Of a DNA stretch of 64,000 bases, positions 1-10,283 are shown one piece after another. The position numbers and the translations under genes were made by a program. Source of the stretch: Pseudomonas segetis (GTDB taxonomy: Bacteria > Pseudomonadota > Gammaproteobacteria > Pseudomonadales > Pseudomonadaceae); assembly GCF_900188155.1 (NCBI RefSeq), contig NZ_FZOG01000001.1, forward strand, positions 1,015,104 to 1,079,103, read 5' to 3'. Within the stretch, counting starts at the first letter, position 1. Every line of letters begins with the position of its first letter. The notes under the pieces are model-generated. The model searched no databases. It saw nothing but the letters and a program-made list of their open reading frames with translations, and was not told where the DNA came from.

Positions 1-340
1 TGATCAAGCCTTTCCAGCCCACTGTGGTGCGCGGCTTCTCAAAATAAACGCGCATGACCAGATACAGGGTGTCTGAGACTTCAGCCGCCAGTACTTTCAG
101 GCGTTCGGCATACTCATGGGCCGCTTTAATGTCGTGGATAGAGCAGGGGCCGACAACAATAAACAAACGATGGTCTTTACCATCAAGAATGTTACGCACT
201 ACTTCACGGCCAGAGGCGACAGTGCGCAATGCGGCTTCGGTCAGCGGAATTTCACGCTTGAGTTGTTCGGGGGTGATGAGCGTTTCGTTGGAGGCAACGT
301 TAAGGTCATCAATCGGTAAATCAGCCATCGTGCTATTCAT
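1..340 (-). CDS. 3-deoxy-7-phosphoheptulonate (DAHP) synthase, class I, N-terminal part
   Basis: Condenses phosphoenolpyruvate with erythrose 4-phosphate, the first step of the shikimate pathway. Only about 113 N-terminal residues are inside the window; the rest lies off the left edge. The reverse strand reads MADLPIDDLNVASNETL, then VVGPCSIHD and MRVYFEKPRTTVGWKG, which are hallmark segments of the AroF/AroG/AroH class (PEP-binding GPCSIHD and the KPRTTVGWKG loop). Two in-frame ATGs are possible, at 340 (MNSTMADLP) and 328 (MADLP); neither has a strong ribosome binding site, and the shorter form matches my memory of Pseudomonas homologues. Which of the three feedback classes it belongs to cannot be decided from this fragment. 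Confidence 0.9.
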   Translation of the reverse strand, partial: MNSTMADLPIDDLNVASNETLITPEQLKREIPLTEAALRTVASGREVVRNILDGKDHRLFIVVGPCSIHDIKAAHEYAERLKVLAAEVSDTLYLVMRVYFEKPRTTVGWKGLI

Positions 341-758
341 CAGTCAGATTCGTCAGGTCACGGGTGCCGGCCGCCAGCGTTCCCCGTGTGGCGGAGCACA
401 GCAATAATGAGCACAGCGGGGAAACAGAACCTTATCGCGTAACAGGCAGACTCGACAATGGTTGAACGCAATTGTGCTGCGGATTAATCGCGACTCTGGC
501 AAATTAAACCGTAAACAGGGGCTTTATTGGCAAAACCAGCTGCCAGCAGCGGTGCGGCTGGCATGGCAACAGAACGCAGGATTGGAGATTGATCCGCTCA
601 ATAGTCGCCTGCGCCTTGTTTTGACTGTTTCATTTGCCGGCGGTGTTTGCAGTTAAGGGTGGCAGTTTTTATGATCGGCTGAGTTGTCGTTTACGCGCAG
701 ATGATCTGCGCCTTGCTTTGGATGCGGCCCATTCGCGTCCCGCTGAGGAGTTTCCTTG
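341..758. other. Non-coding stretch between DAHP synthase and panE-like gene
   Basis: No convincing gene: the longest open frame (462-656) has no ribosome binding site and an atypical composition. The stretch must hold the promoter of the minus-strand DAHP synthase gene. A 6-bp inverted repeat CCGCCA/TGGCGG with a 12-base loop lies at 371-394 in what would be its leader, without a T-run. Confidence 0.4.
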
Positions 759-1715
759 ATGTCCAGCACACCACGTCCACGTATAGGCATTATCGGTACC
801 GGCGCAATTGGCGGCTTTTATGGCCTGATGCTCGCCCGAGCAGGCTTTGATGTTCATTTCCTGCTGCGCAGCGAGTATCGCGCTGTTGTTGAAAATGGCA
901 TCCATCTCAACAGTGCTGTGCATGGTGCGTTGACGCTCAATCCGGTGCAGGCATACAGCAATGCAGCGGATATGCCGCGTTGTGACTGGTTGCTGGTTGG
1001 AGCTAAAACCACCAGTAATGCCGCATTGGTGCCTGCCATAACCCAGGCGGCTGCAGATGGCGCGAAAATCCTGTTATTGCAAAACGGTCTAGGGGTTGAA
1101 GATGAGCTGCGGCCTTTACTGCCCGACAACCTGCATTTACTCGGTGGCTTGTGTTTGATTTGTGTGCATCGTGCCCAGGCAGGCGTCATCGAGCATCAGG
1201 CATTGGGTACGGTGAACCTGGGTTATCACTCAGGTCCGGCTTCGGACCAAGAGCGTGAGCAGATCACAGCAGCCGGGGCGGCGATGTTCAATTTGGCTGG
1301 CATTGACTCAACGGTCGCGGCCGAACTGGGTCAGGCGCGCTGGCAAAAGCTGGTGTGGAACGTGCCATACAACGGTTTGTCGGTTCTACTTGACTCAGGC
1401 ACCAGCGGCCTCATGGCTAGCCAGAGCAGCCGTGAACTGATCGCTGCAATCATGGGTGAAGTGGTCGCCGGTGCGGGGGCTTGTGGTTATCAAATCCCTG
1501 CTGATTTTGCCGCGAAGATGCTCAAGGCAACTGAGCGCATGCCGGATTACCTGCCCAGCATGTATCACGACCATGCCCACAAGCGCCCTCTTGAGCTAAA
1601 GGCTATCTATGCCGCGCCGCTCGCCGCCGCAGCCGCTGCCGGATGTTCCATGCCGCGCATTGAGGCGTTGTATCAGGCCCTGCAGTTTATTGACCAGCGC
1701 AATTCCCAGGAGTGA
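759..1715 (+). CDS. Putative 2-dehydropantoate 2-reductase (PanE/ApbA family)
   Basis: Likely NADPH-dependent reduction of ketopantoate or a related 2-oxo acid; 318 residues, normal for the family. The N-terminal dinucleotide-binding fold is clear from IGIIGTGAIGGFYG at residues 9-22, followed by an LLVGAKT segment and the catalytic-region LLLQNGLG. The C-terminal helical half carries the conserved KLVWNVPYNGL motif. ATG at 759 is chosen because GAGGAG (745-750) stands at the right distance; a TTG at 756 is also in frame. Pseudomonas genomes carry more than one member of this family, so the true substrate is uncertain. The next gene begins 7 nt downstream, so the two are probably cotranscribed. 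Confidence 0.85.
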   Translation: MSSTPRPRIGIIGTGAIGGFYGLMLARAGFDVHFLLRSEYRAVVENGIHLNSAVHGALTLNPVQAYSNAADMPRCDWLLVGAKTTSNAALVPAITQAAADGAKILLLQNGLGVEDELRPLLPDNLHLLGGLCLICVHRAQAGVIEHQALGTVNLGYHSGPASDQEREQITAAGAAMFNLAGIDSTVAAELGQARWQKLVWNVPYNGLSVLLDSGTSGLMASQSSRELIAAIMGEVVAGAGACGYQIPADFAAKMLKATERMPDYLPSMYHDHAHKRPLELKAIYAAPLAAAAAAGCSMPRIEALYQALQFIDQRNSQE

Positions 1716-1722
1716 GAACACT

Positions 1723-2637
1723 ATGAGCAAGGTACTGGGCGACAAATTGGTCCTGGCGATTTCGTCCAGTGCATTGTTCGATCTGCGTGAAAGTCATCAG
1801 GTCTATGTTGGCGAGGGCGTTGCGGCTTATCGCCAGTATCAGATTGATCACGAAGACGAAATACTCATGCCGGGCGATGCCTTTGCGCTGGTAGAAAAGC
1901 TGCTCGCTCTCAACCAGACCCTGGGCCAGCAAAGGGTCGAGGTGATCCTGGTCTCACGTAACAGTGCCGATACAGGTCTGCGTGCATTCAACTCGATTCA
2001 GCATTACGGGCTGGGAATTTCACGGGCAGCCTTTGTCGGCGGTCGCAGTCCCGACCCTTATCTAGCGGCCTTTGGTTGCCATCTGTTCTTATCCACCCAC
2101 GCCGAAGATGTGCGCAGCGCGCTGCGTGCCGGTTTTGGTGCCGCCACTATTCTTTCCGGTGGCAGTCGGCGAGAAGCCAGCAATGAATTGCGAATTGCCT
2201 TCGATGGTGATGCGGTTTTGTTCTCTGATGAGTCCGAACGTGTCTATCAGTCCGGTGGGCTTGAGGCGTTTCAGAGTCATGAGAAGCAATCTGCCCGGGA
2301 GTTGCTCGGTGGTGGGCCGTTCAAACCATTCCTGGCCGCCCTGCACAAGCTACAGCAAGAGTTCGCTGAAGAGTCATGCCCCATTCGCACTGCATTGGTT
2401 ACAGCGCGTTCTGCGCCAGCTCACGAGCGTGTCATCCGAACCTTGCGCGAGTGGAATATCCGTCTGGATGAGTCGTTTTTCCTTGGTGGGTTGGATAAGT
2501 CGTCGATTCTCGACACCTTCGGCGCTGATGTATTTTTCGACGACCAGGCCAGTCACTGCGAAAAGGCCAGGGCAGTGGTCGCCACCGGGCATGTTCCCCA
2601 TGGCGTAAGCAACGAGTTGCAGCCGATCAAGGGGTGA
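1723..2637 (+). CDS. 5'-nucleotidase, cytosolic NT5C1-type family
   Basis: A 304-residue protein of the 5'-nucleotidase family related to eukaryotic cytosolic 5'-nucleotidase 1 (Pfam 5-nucleotidase), expected to remove phosphate from nucleoside monophosphates. Features seen: VLAISSSALFDLRES near the N-terminus, where the nucleophile motif is modified to SSALFD as in this family, VEVILVSRNSADTG around residue 70, FVGGRSPDPYLAAF, and a C-terminal ADVFFDDQASHCE acidic motif. ATG 1723 follows CAGGAG (1707-1712), which overlaps the end of the upstream reductase gene, indicating an operon. The function is by family only. Confidence 0.85.
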   Translation: MSKVLGDKLVLAISSSALFDLRESHQVYVGEGVAAYRQYQIDHEDEILMPGDAFALVEKLLALNQTLGQQRVEVILVSRNSADTGLRAFNSIQHYGLGISRAAFVGGRSPDPYLAAFGCHLFLSTHAEDVRSALRAGFGAATILSGGSRREASNELRIAFDGDAVLFSDESERVYQSGGLEAFQSHEKQSARELLGGGPFKPFLAALHKLQQEFAEESCPIRTALVTARSAPAHERVIRTLREWNIRLDESFFLGGLDKSSILDTFGADVFFDDQASHCEKARAVVATGHVPHGVSNELQPIKG

Positions 2638-2772
2638 AGGCCCCCGTTTGCGTGGGCATTGAAACGCTTGCCCCGATTTCCGCTGATCTTATTTAGGCGC
2701 GCTTTTAAATTGACATGCTGGCCGCACTGCTAAGCTCAAGTAGGACCCGTCATGCGGGTACAAGGAGCCAGC

Positions 2773-3285
2773 ATGATCCGAACTATTCTTTATGCCACAG
2801 ACCTTGGGCTCTATGCGCCGTATGTATTGCAGCATGCGTTAGCCATGACCCGGGCGTTCAATGCCAGCTTGTATGTGATCCATGCTGTTGAGCCCATGGG
2901 GTTGTTTGCAGAATCAGTACTTAAAACCTATCTCGACGAGGAGCATTTGAAAACGCTTCGCCACAAAGGCCTGGAGACGGTCATGGCGGGAATCGAGGCG
3001 AGAGTCCTGGAGGGCTTCAAGGATGAAATCGCCGACTCTCCGGACGACCTTGCGTTGATTCGAGCCGTGCGCGTAGTGCAGGGCGATCCGCCGCAGGTGA
3101 TATTGGCTCAAGCACAGAAACTAGAAGTGGATTTGTTAGTCATAGGCAGTCATAGCCACGGAACAGATCTGGATATTCCAATGGGACGAACTGCGACACG
3201 ACTTTTACAGCTCGCAGAGGTGCCGATCTACCTGGTGCCGATGCTGCAGCATCGCAGCCGTGGGGATGCCGGGATTATTTTCTGA
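2773..3285 (+). CDS. Universal stress protein (UspA family)
   Basis: A 170-residue single-domain Usp protein. MIRTILYATDLG at the N-terminus is the typical beta-1 strand and loop, and VDLLVIGSHSHGTDLDIPMGRTATRLLQLAEVP (split over residues 125-158) carries the nucleotide-binding G-S-H-x-H-G...G-x-T-A pattern. ATG 2773 has AAGGAG at 2762-2767; an earlier in-frame GTG (2752) lacks such a site. Members bind ATP or act as stress-survival chaperone-like proteins; the precise role is unknown. It stands alone between the nucleotidase gene and cysB. Confidence 0.9.
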   Translation: MIRTILYATDLGLYAPYVLQHALAMTRAFNASLYVIHAVEPMGLFAESVLKTYLDEEHLKTLRHKGLETVMAGIEARVLEGFKDEIADSPDDLALIRAVRVVQGDPPQVILAQAQKLEVDLLVIGSHSHGTDLDIPMGRTATRLLQLAEVPIYLVPMLQHRSRGDAGIIF

Positions 3286-3401
3286 ATGGGCGCTTGACGA
3301 TTAAAGCTGCAACTTTAAAAAAATCGTCTAAATTGAACGATTGAACCGTTCTTATGGTTATATGAGAGAGCCGAAACTAGCACGGCGCTTATCTGCTTTG
3401 A

Positions 3402-4385
<984 letters not shown>

Positions 4386-4399
4386 TCTTCTGCGTTAAC

Positions 4400-4427
4400 A
4401 AAAAAACCGGCAGTTGCCGGTTTTTTT
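4400..4427. terminator. Bidirectional intrinsic terminator between cysB and cysH
   Basis: The stem CCGGCA/TGCCGG is extended by A-runs on the left and T-runs on the right, so it can stop transcription from both convergent genes. Confidence 0.9.
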
Positions 4428-4455
4428 GGATGCAGCAGAAATTCGCCAGAACGAA

Positions 4456-5190
4456 TCAAATTTTGCTGATGATGTTGCCTGAGTGCAGGCCGCACTCTTT
4501 TTGCGTCGCTTCTTCCCACCACCAACGACCTTCACGCTCGTGCTGGTTGGGAAGCACAGGGCGGGTGCAGGGTTCACAGCCAATGCTGATGAAGCCGCGC
4601 TCGTGCAAGGCGTTGTAAGGCAGCTCAAGTGCACGAATATAGTTCCAGACCTCTTCGCTGGTCATCTGCGCCAAAGGGTTGAACTTGTAGAGCGGGCGAT
4701 CAGCCGGGGAAAAGGCGCTGTCAATTTCAAGTACAGCGACTTCACTGCGTGTGCTCGGGCTTTGATCGCGGCGCTGTCCGGTTGCCCAGGCTTTAACCGT
4801 CGAGAGCTTGCGTCTTAATGGCGCAGTTTTACGAATACCGCAGCATTCGGAGTGCCCATCCTTGTAGAAGCTGAACAGGCCTTTTTCTTTGACCATTGGC
4901 TCAAGCGCGGCTGGGTCAGGCGAGAGTATGTCAATACTGATGCCGTAATGCTCGCGAACCTGGTCGATAAAGCGATAGGTCTCAGGATGCAAGCGTCCCG
5001 TGTCGAGACTGAAGACCTTAACGCCTTTGTTGATCTTCCAGGCCATATCCACCAGTACAACATCTTCGGCACCGCTGAACGAAATCCACAACTCATCGCC
5101 AAAGTGTTCGAAGGCCAGCTTGAGAATTTCCTGCGGTGATTTTGTGGCGTAGGCTGCCGCTGTTTCAGCTACATCAAATGGGTGGCTCAT
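4456..5190 (-). CDS. cysH: Phosphoadenylyl/adenylyl-sulfate reductase (4Fe-4S APS reductase type)
   Basis: Reduces adenosine 5'-phosphosulfate to sulfite with thioredoxin in cysteine biosynthesis; 244 residues. The PP-loop core shows [12 protein letters not shown] and the [12 protein letters not shown] segment. Two features mark the APS-using, 4Fe-4S type: the Cys-Cys pair in [11 protein letters not shown] and the C-x-x-C pair in GCEPCTRP. The catalytic cysteine is in ECGLH near the C-terminus. It is transcribed towards cysB and ends at the shared terminator. ATG at 5190 with an upstream AATCCCTGATG context gives the expected N-terminus. Confidence 0.95.
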   Translation of the reverse strand: MSHPFDVAETAAAYATKSPQEILKLAFEHFGDELWISFSGAEDVVLVDMAWKINKGVKVFSLDTGRLHPETYRFIDQVREHYGISIDILSPDPAALEPMVKEKGLFSFYKDGHSECCGIRKTAPLRRKLSTVKAWATGQRRDQSPSTRSEVAVLEIDSAFSPADRPLYKFNPLAQMTSEEVWNYIRALELPYNALHERGFISIGCEPCTRPVLPNQHEREGRWWWEEATQKECGLHSGNIISKI

Positions 5191-5378
5191 CAGGGATTAT
5201 TCCTAATTATCATGGCGCTTGGCGCTTTGTAGCGGCGATGGTAACAAATCGTGGATATGCCGCTAAATAACCAACTGCCATTGCGACTGATGGTTTTGTG
5301 CATATAGCGGCGCGTTGCTTCGTGTATGGGGAGCCGTTAGAGTGCCGTCTTCTATAAAAATACAGCTAGGAGTGTCCT

Positions 5379-5996
5379 GTGGAAATCGCTTGTCTCGACC
5401 TTGAAGGCGTGTTGGTACCTGAGATATGGATCGCTTTTGCGGAAAAAACCGGTATCGAGTCGCTGAAGGCGACAACCCGCGATATTCCTGACTACGACGT
5501 GTTGATGCAGCAGCGCCTGCGCATCCTTGATGAGCATGGACTAAAACTGGCGGACATTCAGGAGGTGATTGCGACGCTAAAGCCTCTCGATGGCGCGGTG
5601 GAGTTTGTCGACTGGTTGCGTGAGCGGTTCCAGGTCATCATCTTGTCGGATACTTTCTACGAATTCTCGCAGCCCTTGATGCGCCAGCTGGGCTTCCCGA
5701 CCTTGCTTTGCCACAAGCTGGTCACCGATGAAACTGATCGCGTGGTCGGTTATCAGTTGCGTCAGAAAGACCCGAAACGCCAGTCGGTCATTGCGCTGAA
5801 AAGCCTTTACTACCGGATCATTGCCGCGGGTGATTCATATAACGATACGACCATGCTCAGCGAGGCACATGCCGGCATCTTGTTCCATGCACCCGACAAT
5901 GTGATTCGTGAGTTTCCGCAGTTCCCGGCCGTGCATAGCTATGAGGATTTGAAGCGCGAGTTTCTCAAGGCTTCAAATCGACAGCTTAGCCTCTAA
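5379..5996 (+). CDS. thrH: Bifunctional phosphoserine phosphatase/homoserine phosphotransferase ThrH
   Basis: HAD-superfamily enzyme able to dephosphorylate phosphoserine and to transfer the phosphate to homoserine, a bypass of homoserine kinase. 205 residues, nearly identical in remembered motifs to P. aeruginosa ThrH: nucleophile motif I DLEGVLVPE at residues 7-15, motif II ILSDTFYEFSQP and motif III/IV AAGDSYNDTTML. The start codon is GTG at 5379, supported by TAGGAG at 5367-5372. It is flanked by cysH and pabB as in P. aeruginosa. Confidence 0.96.
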   Translation: MEIACLDLEGVLVPEIWIAFAEKTGIESLKATTRDIPDYDVLMQQRLRILDEHGLKLADIQEVIATLKPLDGAVEFVDWLRERFQVIILSDTFYEFSQPLMRQLGFPTLLCHKLVTDETDRVVGYQLRQKDPKRQSVIALKSLYYRIIAAGDSYNDTTMLSEAHAGILFHAPDNVIREFPQFPAVHSYEDLKREFLKASNRQLSL

Positions 5997-6006
5997 CTTG
6001 GTTCGA

Positions 6007-6043
6007 CACCTGAAAGGCGCGCACAAGGCGGGTCTTTCAGGTG
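6007..6043. terminator. Hairpin at the thrH/pabB convergent junction
   Basis: A perfect 10-bp inverted repeat CACCTGAAAG/CTTTCAGGTG encloses a GC-rich loop. Its right arm overlaps the stop codon of pabB (6037-6039). There is no long T-run, so termination efficiency is uncertain. Confidence 0.5.
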
Positions 6044-7404
6044 CCGGCTGATGCTGGCTGGCCAAGCTGCTCGAGAGTGCGCAGCAGGACGTCGACCTTG
6101 GTCAGGGACTCTTGATACTCAGCCTGCCATTGCGAGTCTGCAACTATCCCACCGCCACCCCAGCAAGTGATTGTGCCGTCCTTGGCCAGCAGGCTGCGAA
6201 TGGTGATCGAACTGTCCATTTCACCGCGAATATCCAGATAAAACAGCGAGCCGCAATAAAGTCCGCGGCGGGTGTCTTCCAGTTCGTCAATGATTTGCAT
6301 GGCGCGAATTTTCGGAGCGCCGGTAATCGAACCGCCAGGAAAGCTACAGGCAAGCAAGTCGAGCGGGTCCTTGTCATCCGCGAGTTGCCCGGTGACTGCA
6401 CTGACCAGATGATGAACATTGGGATAGCTTTCAAGGGCAAATAGCTCGGGCACCTGGACCGAGCCTGTTCGGCAACAGCGTCCAAGATCGTTGCGCAGCA
6501 GGTCGACAATCATGAGGTTCTCAGCCTGATCCTTGGCACTGTGCAGTAGTTCTTCTGCTTGAGCTGCATCCTTGTCCGGGTCGATATCCCGTGGTCGCGT
6601 GCCCTTGATGGGGCGAGTCTCAACCCGGCCCTGGCTGACGCGCATAAAACGCTCAGGCGACAGGCTAATGATCGCCGCATCGCCAGGCAAGGCTTGAAAG
6701 CCGGAAAATGGTGTTGGGCAGGCTGCTCGCAACGCTTGATAAGCAACCCAGGGATCACCCTGGTATTGGGCCTGGAATCGCTGTGCAAAATTGACCTGAT
6801 AGCAATCGCCAGCCCGGATATAGGCTTGGATTTTCTCTACGGCCTGTTGGTATTTTCCTTCGCTGATGCCGGCTTGAAATCGACTGACAAGATGGAAGGT
6901 ATCCGAGCGCGGGCTGGCCGCTGACTCAAACAGGTCGATCAGCCTGCGCCGTTCGCTGGGACTGACCTGCGGATGGAATACAAGTTGCGTAGTGAGCAAC
7001 TGGTGGTCGCTGATCAGTGCCCATGAATATAAACCCACGCGCGCGTCGGGTAATTTCAAGTCGTCTGCTGCATGGCCGGGAATCGTTTCCAGGCGTCGGC
7101 CAAAGTCATAGCCAAAGTAGCCGATCAAGCCGCCAGCGAATGGCAGGTGCAGATCTTTAGGAATGTCTTGGACACTCAAGGTGTCGCTGGCAACACGCAA
7201 CCTTTGTAGGAAATCTTTGGCCGATTCATCAGAGAACGGTGACATTTCAGCCAATGGCCAAGCGCACATAAGATCATAGCGTCCATGTAGCGCTACGGGC
7301 CTGCCTGTGTCCAGGAGTATGGCTCCGGGAGCACTCCTGAGGCGGCCGAAATATGCATCTGGGCTGGCATGATAGGGTAAGGCATGAACCTGGAAAGATG
7401 GCAT
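6037..7404 (-). CDS. pabB: Aminodeoxychorismate synthase component I
   Basis: Converts chorismate (with ammonia from PabA) to 4-amino-4-deoxychorismate for folate synthesis; 455 residues, normal for PabB. The chorismate-binding domain shows ETRPIKGTRPRD (the PIKGT signature separates PabB from TrpE, which has PIAGT), DLLRNDLGR, HHLVSAVTGQL, CSFPGGSITGAPK and CGSLFYLD. The N-terminal domain contains the GGLIGYFGYDFGR segment. The start at 7404 is the first ATG but has a poor ribosome binding site. It is transcribed divergently from the LAL regulator genes, with about 150 bp between. Confidence 0.95.
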   Translation of the reverse strand: MPSFQVHALPYHASPDAYFGRLRSAPGAILLDTGRPVALHGRYDLMCAWPLAEMSPFSDESAKDFLQRLRVASDTLSVQDIPKDLHLPFAGGLIGYFGYDFGRRLETIPGHAADDLKLPDARVGLYSWALISDHQLLTTQLVFHPQVSPSERRRLIDLFESAASPRSDTFHLVSRFQAGISEGKYQQAVEKIQAYIRAGDCYQVNFAQRFQAQYQGDPWVAYQALRAACPTPFSGFQALPGDAAIISLSPERFMRVSQGRVETRPIKGTRPRDIDPDKDAAQAEELLHSAKDQAENLMIVDLLRNDLGRCCRTGSVQVPELFALESYPNVHHLVSAVTGQLADDKDPLDLLACSFPGGSITGAPKIRAMQIIDELEDTRRGLYCGSLFYLDIRGEMDSSITIRSLLAKDGTITCWGGGGIVADSQWQAEYQESLTKVDVLLRTLEQLGQPASAGT

Positions 7405-7562
7405 ACGTAGCGTTCAGACAAGCGTGGACACCTATTGTAAGGTGCCAGCGCTGCTGGGCCTATAGGCTTTGCTTGATTTGCGCGCTAATAGATTGCTGGT
7501 TAGTGTTAGCTTATCCAAGGAAGTGAACATTGTAACGGTGTATGAATCACAGGGATCGGGTC

Positions 7563-10283
7563 ATGGATGACATGAATGAAGTGCTAGATCAGCCTGCGGA
7601 TTACAATCTGACATCAGAAGTAGTTCCAGTACAGGTTTCGGAGCGTTATTTCTTAAGACCGACTGTTCAATCAGAACTCGCAGCACTGCCAGAGCGCTTG
7701 ATTCTGCTCGTGGCGCCCGCTGGTTTTGGCAAGACCACCGAGTTGGCAGTGCTTGCCAATAAACGCGTTGAGCAGGGGCAATGTGTCGCTTGGTTGACCT
7801 TGACTGCGGAATCGAACACCTCCCTGATTTTTTTCCAGCAACTTGCCCATACCCTGGAGAGCGTTCAAGCCAGTCTTGGGGATTTTGACTCTGCGCTTAC
7901 TGACAATTCTGCCTGTTTGGACACATTACAGGTCATGGAATTGGTTTTAGGAAATATCCTACGGATGCGTAAGTCGCTGTTGCTGGTGCTGGATGACTTC
8001 GAGGCTATTTCAAACCCCGACCTGCTTAGCGCAATCGATAGGCTGATTAACTATGCGCCCGATGGGTTTACGCTGGCTATAGGATCAAGGGTCAAACCGA
8101 AACTGAGCCTGGCCACTTGGCGGGCAAAGGGTTACCTGGTCGAGATTGGCGAGCGTGAGTTGCGTTTGAGCGAGGACGACACCCGGGTTTACCTGCAACT
8201 ACATGGGCTCAATGTCGAGCCTCTCTCACTCAAGAAAATCTACAGTTATACGGAAGGCTGGATGACCGGCGTCTTGCAGGTCATCAAGTGGCTCAAGTCA
8301 ACGCCCCAAAAGCCGGATGCGTTGCTTGAGTATCAGGAAGATCATACCTCGGTGGGTAAATACCTGTCCGATGCGGTGTTCGAAGGACTGCCTGTCGAGC
8401 GCCAAGACGCACTTCTCAATATGAGTGTGGTGCACCGCTTTAATGGCAGCCTGGTCCAGGCACTCACCGGTTGCGATAACGGGCAGCAATTGCTGGAAGA
8501 CCTGGAGGTGATGCAGCTTTTCCTGGTGCCACTGGACAGCGATCGCCGATGGTTTCGATTCCACCGTTTTTTCGCTGAGTTCCTTCGCGCACGTCTGAAG
8601 CAGCAAGACCCTGAGCGTTTCAAGCAGATTCATTTCAACGCCAGTTTGTGGTTTACCAACAATCACATGCAAAACTTTGCGATCGAGCATGCCTACCATG
8701 CACAAGACGTGGAGTTGCTTGCCGCATTGGTTGATGGCTGTGGCCTGAGTCTGATCAACCGCGGCCAACTGAGTCTCGTGCATAAGTGGCGCCAACATGT
8801 GCCGGATGATATTGCGGTCAAATATCCTGTGCTGGTGCTTACGGATCTGTGGGTGCGCGTGGTCGATCTGGGGCTGGATGAAGCGAATCGAGCGCTAGAT
8901 GATCTACTTCTGCGCTGGGGGGATAGTGATTCAAAAACGCAGTTGACGGACAGTATGCTGGCTGCGTTGGCAATCAAATCGTTGATCGCATTGCAAAAGG
9001 ATGATTTGCGCACATGCGTCAAGTTGGCGCGGCGTGTTGAGCTTCAATTAGGCTCGAGAACCGCTTTTCTTGAAGTCGCGATGCTAGTCATTGGTGCTTT
9101 TGCGAACGTCATGATGGGATGGCATGACGCCGCGCGCAAGTTGTTGACCCTGGCCAATCAGAGAAATCACTTCCTCGATGGTAATTATCTGCAAATGCAG
9201 CTTATCAACGTCGAGGTGATGTTGCTGCTTGAGCAAGGCAAGATCAAGCAGGCAGAGTTGCTCTTTGAGCGCTTGCGCGAACGTACGACTTCCTGGTTTA
9301 ACGAAAAATCCAAAGCTACCGTCTTGCCGAAAATCACCCAGTGCCTGATTGCTTATCAGCAGGGGCGGTTTGAAGGGGTGACAAGCCTTCTGAAGCGCAT
9401 GCTGTCAATCGTGGATGTCATCAGTCCGGTGGACCTTTGTGCCCAGGGCACACTTTGCCTGGCGCACCTCCAGTACATGCAAGGCAATACCAAGGAAGCC
9501 CATTCGACACTGATCTATATCCAGAACCTGGCCGCACGCAACAAGGCCTGGCGCTTCTATGCGCAGGCAGTCGGCTATGAAATTTTACGAACTCTGCAAG
9601 AGGCTGGTGACGACCGAACCAAGCGTGCGGAACAGCGCTTGAAGAGTATCAACTGGAATGAATTAGCATCCAACTATGCCCACATGCGTTTGAACCCAGT
9701 GCTTTGGGTTCAAGGCTTGTCACGAACACGCTTGCAACAGGCGCGTGGCCACTACAGCGAGGCCATACATGAAATTCTGCAACTGCGTGGAATGCTGCAG
9801 GACGACTGGGAAGGGCTCGAACATATTCGCCTGGATCTCCTGGCTGCCCATAGCTATCAGCAACTGGGCTATCAGGAACGCTCGCAGAGCCTGCTTGTAC
9901 AGTGCTTGATTGCGGCTGAACGAGAAGAAGTGCGCAGCCTTTTTCTAGAAGAAGGTGAGCCTATCCGCAACATGCTTCATCAGCTCGAGATGGCCGAACG
10001 TCAACCGGCACTGCAAAATTTTATCCGCAGCCTCTTGGCTCTTTGGCCAGGACAGTCTGCTCAGCGTCAACTTGAGGTCATTGAGGAAGAGCTGACCGAG
10101 CGTGAGCAGGAGGTGATCAGGCTCGCGGCACAAGGCATGTCCAACAATGATATTGGTCAGCAATTGAACCTCGCACTGGGTACCGTCAAATGGCACCTTC
10201 ATAATATTTACGAGAAGCTCAAGGTACGTAACCGCACCCAAGCGATAAGGCGTGCTCGCGAGCTGGGGATGCTGGGATCATGA
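7563..10283 (+). CDS. LuxR-family ATP-binding (LAL, MalT-like) transcriptional regulator 1
   Basis: A 906-residue regulator of the MalT/LAL class: an N-terminal STAND-type ATPase, a long helical repeat region and a C-terminal LuxR HTH. Walker A APAGFGKTT is near residues 51-59; LLLVLDDFEAIS is the Walker B segment. The last ~60 residues (LTEREQEVIRLAAQGMSNND, KWHLHNIYEKLKVRNRTQA) form a complete GerE-type DNA-binding domain. ATG 7563 is preferred over the in-frame ATG 7542 because AGGGA stands just before it. It overlaps the next regulator by 4 nt (ATGA), so the two are translationally coupled. The ligand is unknown. Position suggests control of the exported-protein operon downstream; this is inference. 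Confidence 0.9.
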   Translation: MDDMNEVLDQPADYNLTSEVVPVQVSERYFLRPTVQSELAALPERLILLVAPAGFGKTTELAVLANKRVEQGQCVAWLTLTAESNTSLIFFQQLAHTLESVQASLGDFDSALTDNSACLDTLQVMELVLGNILRMRKSLLLVLDDFEAISNPDLLSAIDRLINYAPDGFTLAIGSRVKPKLSLATWRAKGYLVEIGERELRLSEDDTRVYLQLHGLNVEPLSLKKIYSYTEGWMTGVLQVIKWLKSTPQKPDALLEYQEDHTSVGKYLSDAVFEGLPVERQDALLNMSVVHRFNGSLVQALTGCDNGQQLLEDLEVMQLFLVPLDSDRRWFRFHRFFAEFLRARLKQQDPERFKQIHFNASLWFTNNHMQNFAIEHAYHAQDVELLAALVDGCGLSLINRGQLSLVHKWRQHVPDDIAVKYPVLVLTDLWVRVVDLGLDEANRALDDLLLRWGDSDSKTQLTDSMLAALAIKSLIALQKDDLRTCVKLARRVELQLGSRTAFLEVAMLVIGAFANVMMGWHDAARKLLTLANQRNHFLDGNYLQMQLINVEVMLLLEQGKIKQAELLFERLRERTTSWFNEKSKATVLPKITQCLIAYQQGRFEGVTSLLKRMLSIVDVISPVDLCAQGTLCLAHLQYMQGNTKEAHSTLIYIQNLAARNKAWRFYAQAVGYEILRTLQEAGDDRTKRAEQRLKSINWNELASNYAHMRLNPVLWVQGLSRTRLQQARGHYSEAIHEILQLRGMLQDDWEGLEHIRLDLLAAHSYQQLGYQERSQSLLVQCLIAAEREEVRSLFLEEGEPIRNMLHQLEMAERQPALQNFIRSLLALWPGQSAQRQLEVIEEELTEREQEVIRLAAQGMSNNDIGQQLNLALGTVKWHLHNIYEKLKVRNRTQAIRRARELGMLGS

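Noticed and set aside
462..656. Open frame of 64 codons in the gap before the panE-like gene
   Set aside because: No ribosome binding site, no recognisable motif, and the region is better explained as promoter/leader.
2640..2660. Short inverted repeat GCCC/GGGC after the 5'-nucleotidase gene
   Set aside because: The stem is too short and there is no T-run, so I do not call a terminator.
7440..7562. Operator for the LAL regulators in the pabB/regulator gap
   Set aside because: No clear repeated or palindromic motif could be seen.
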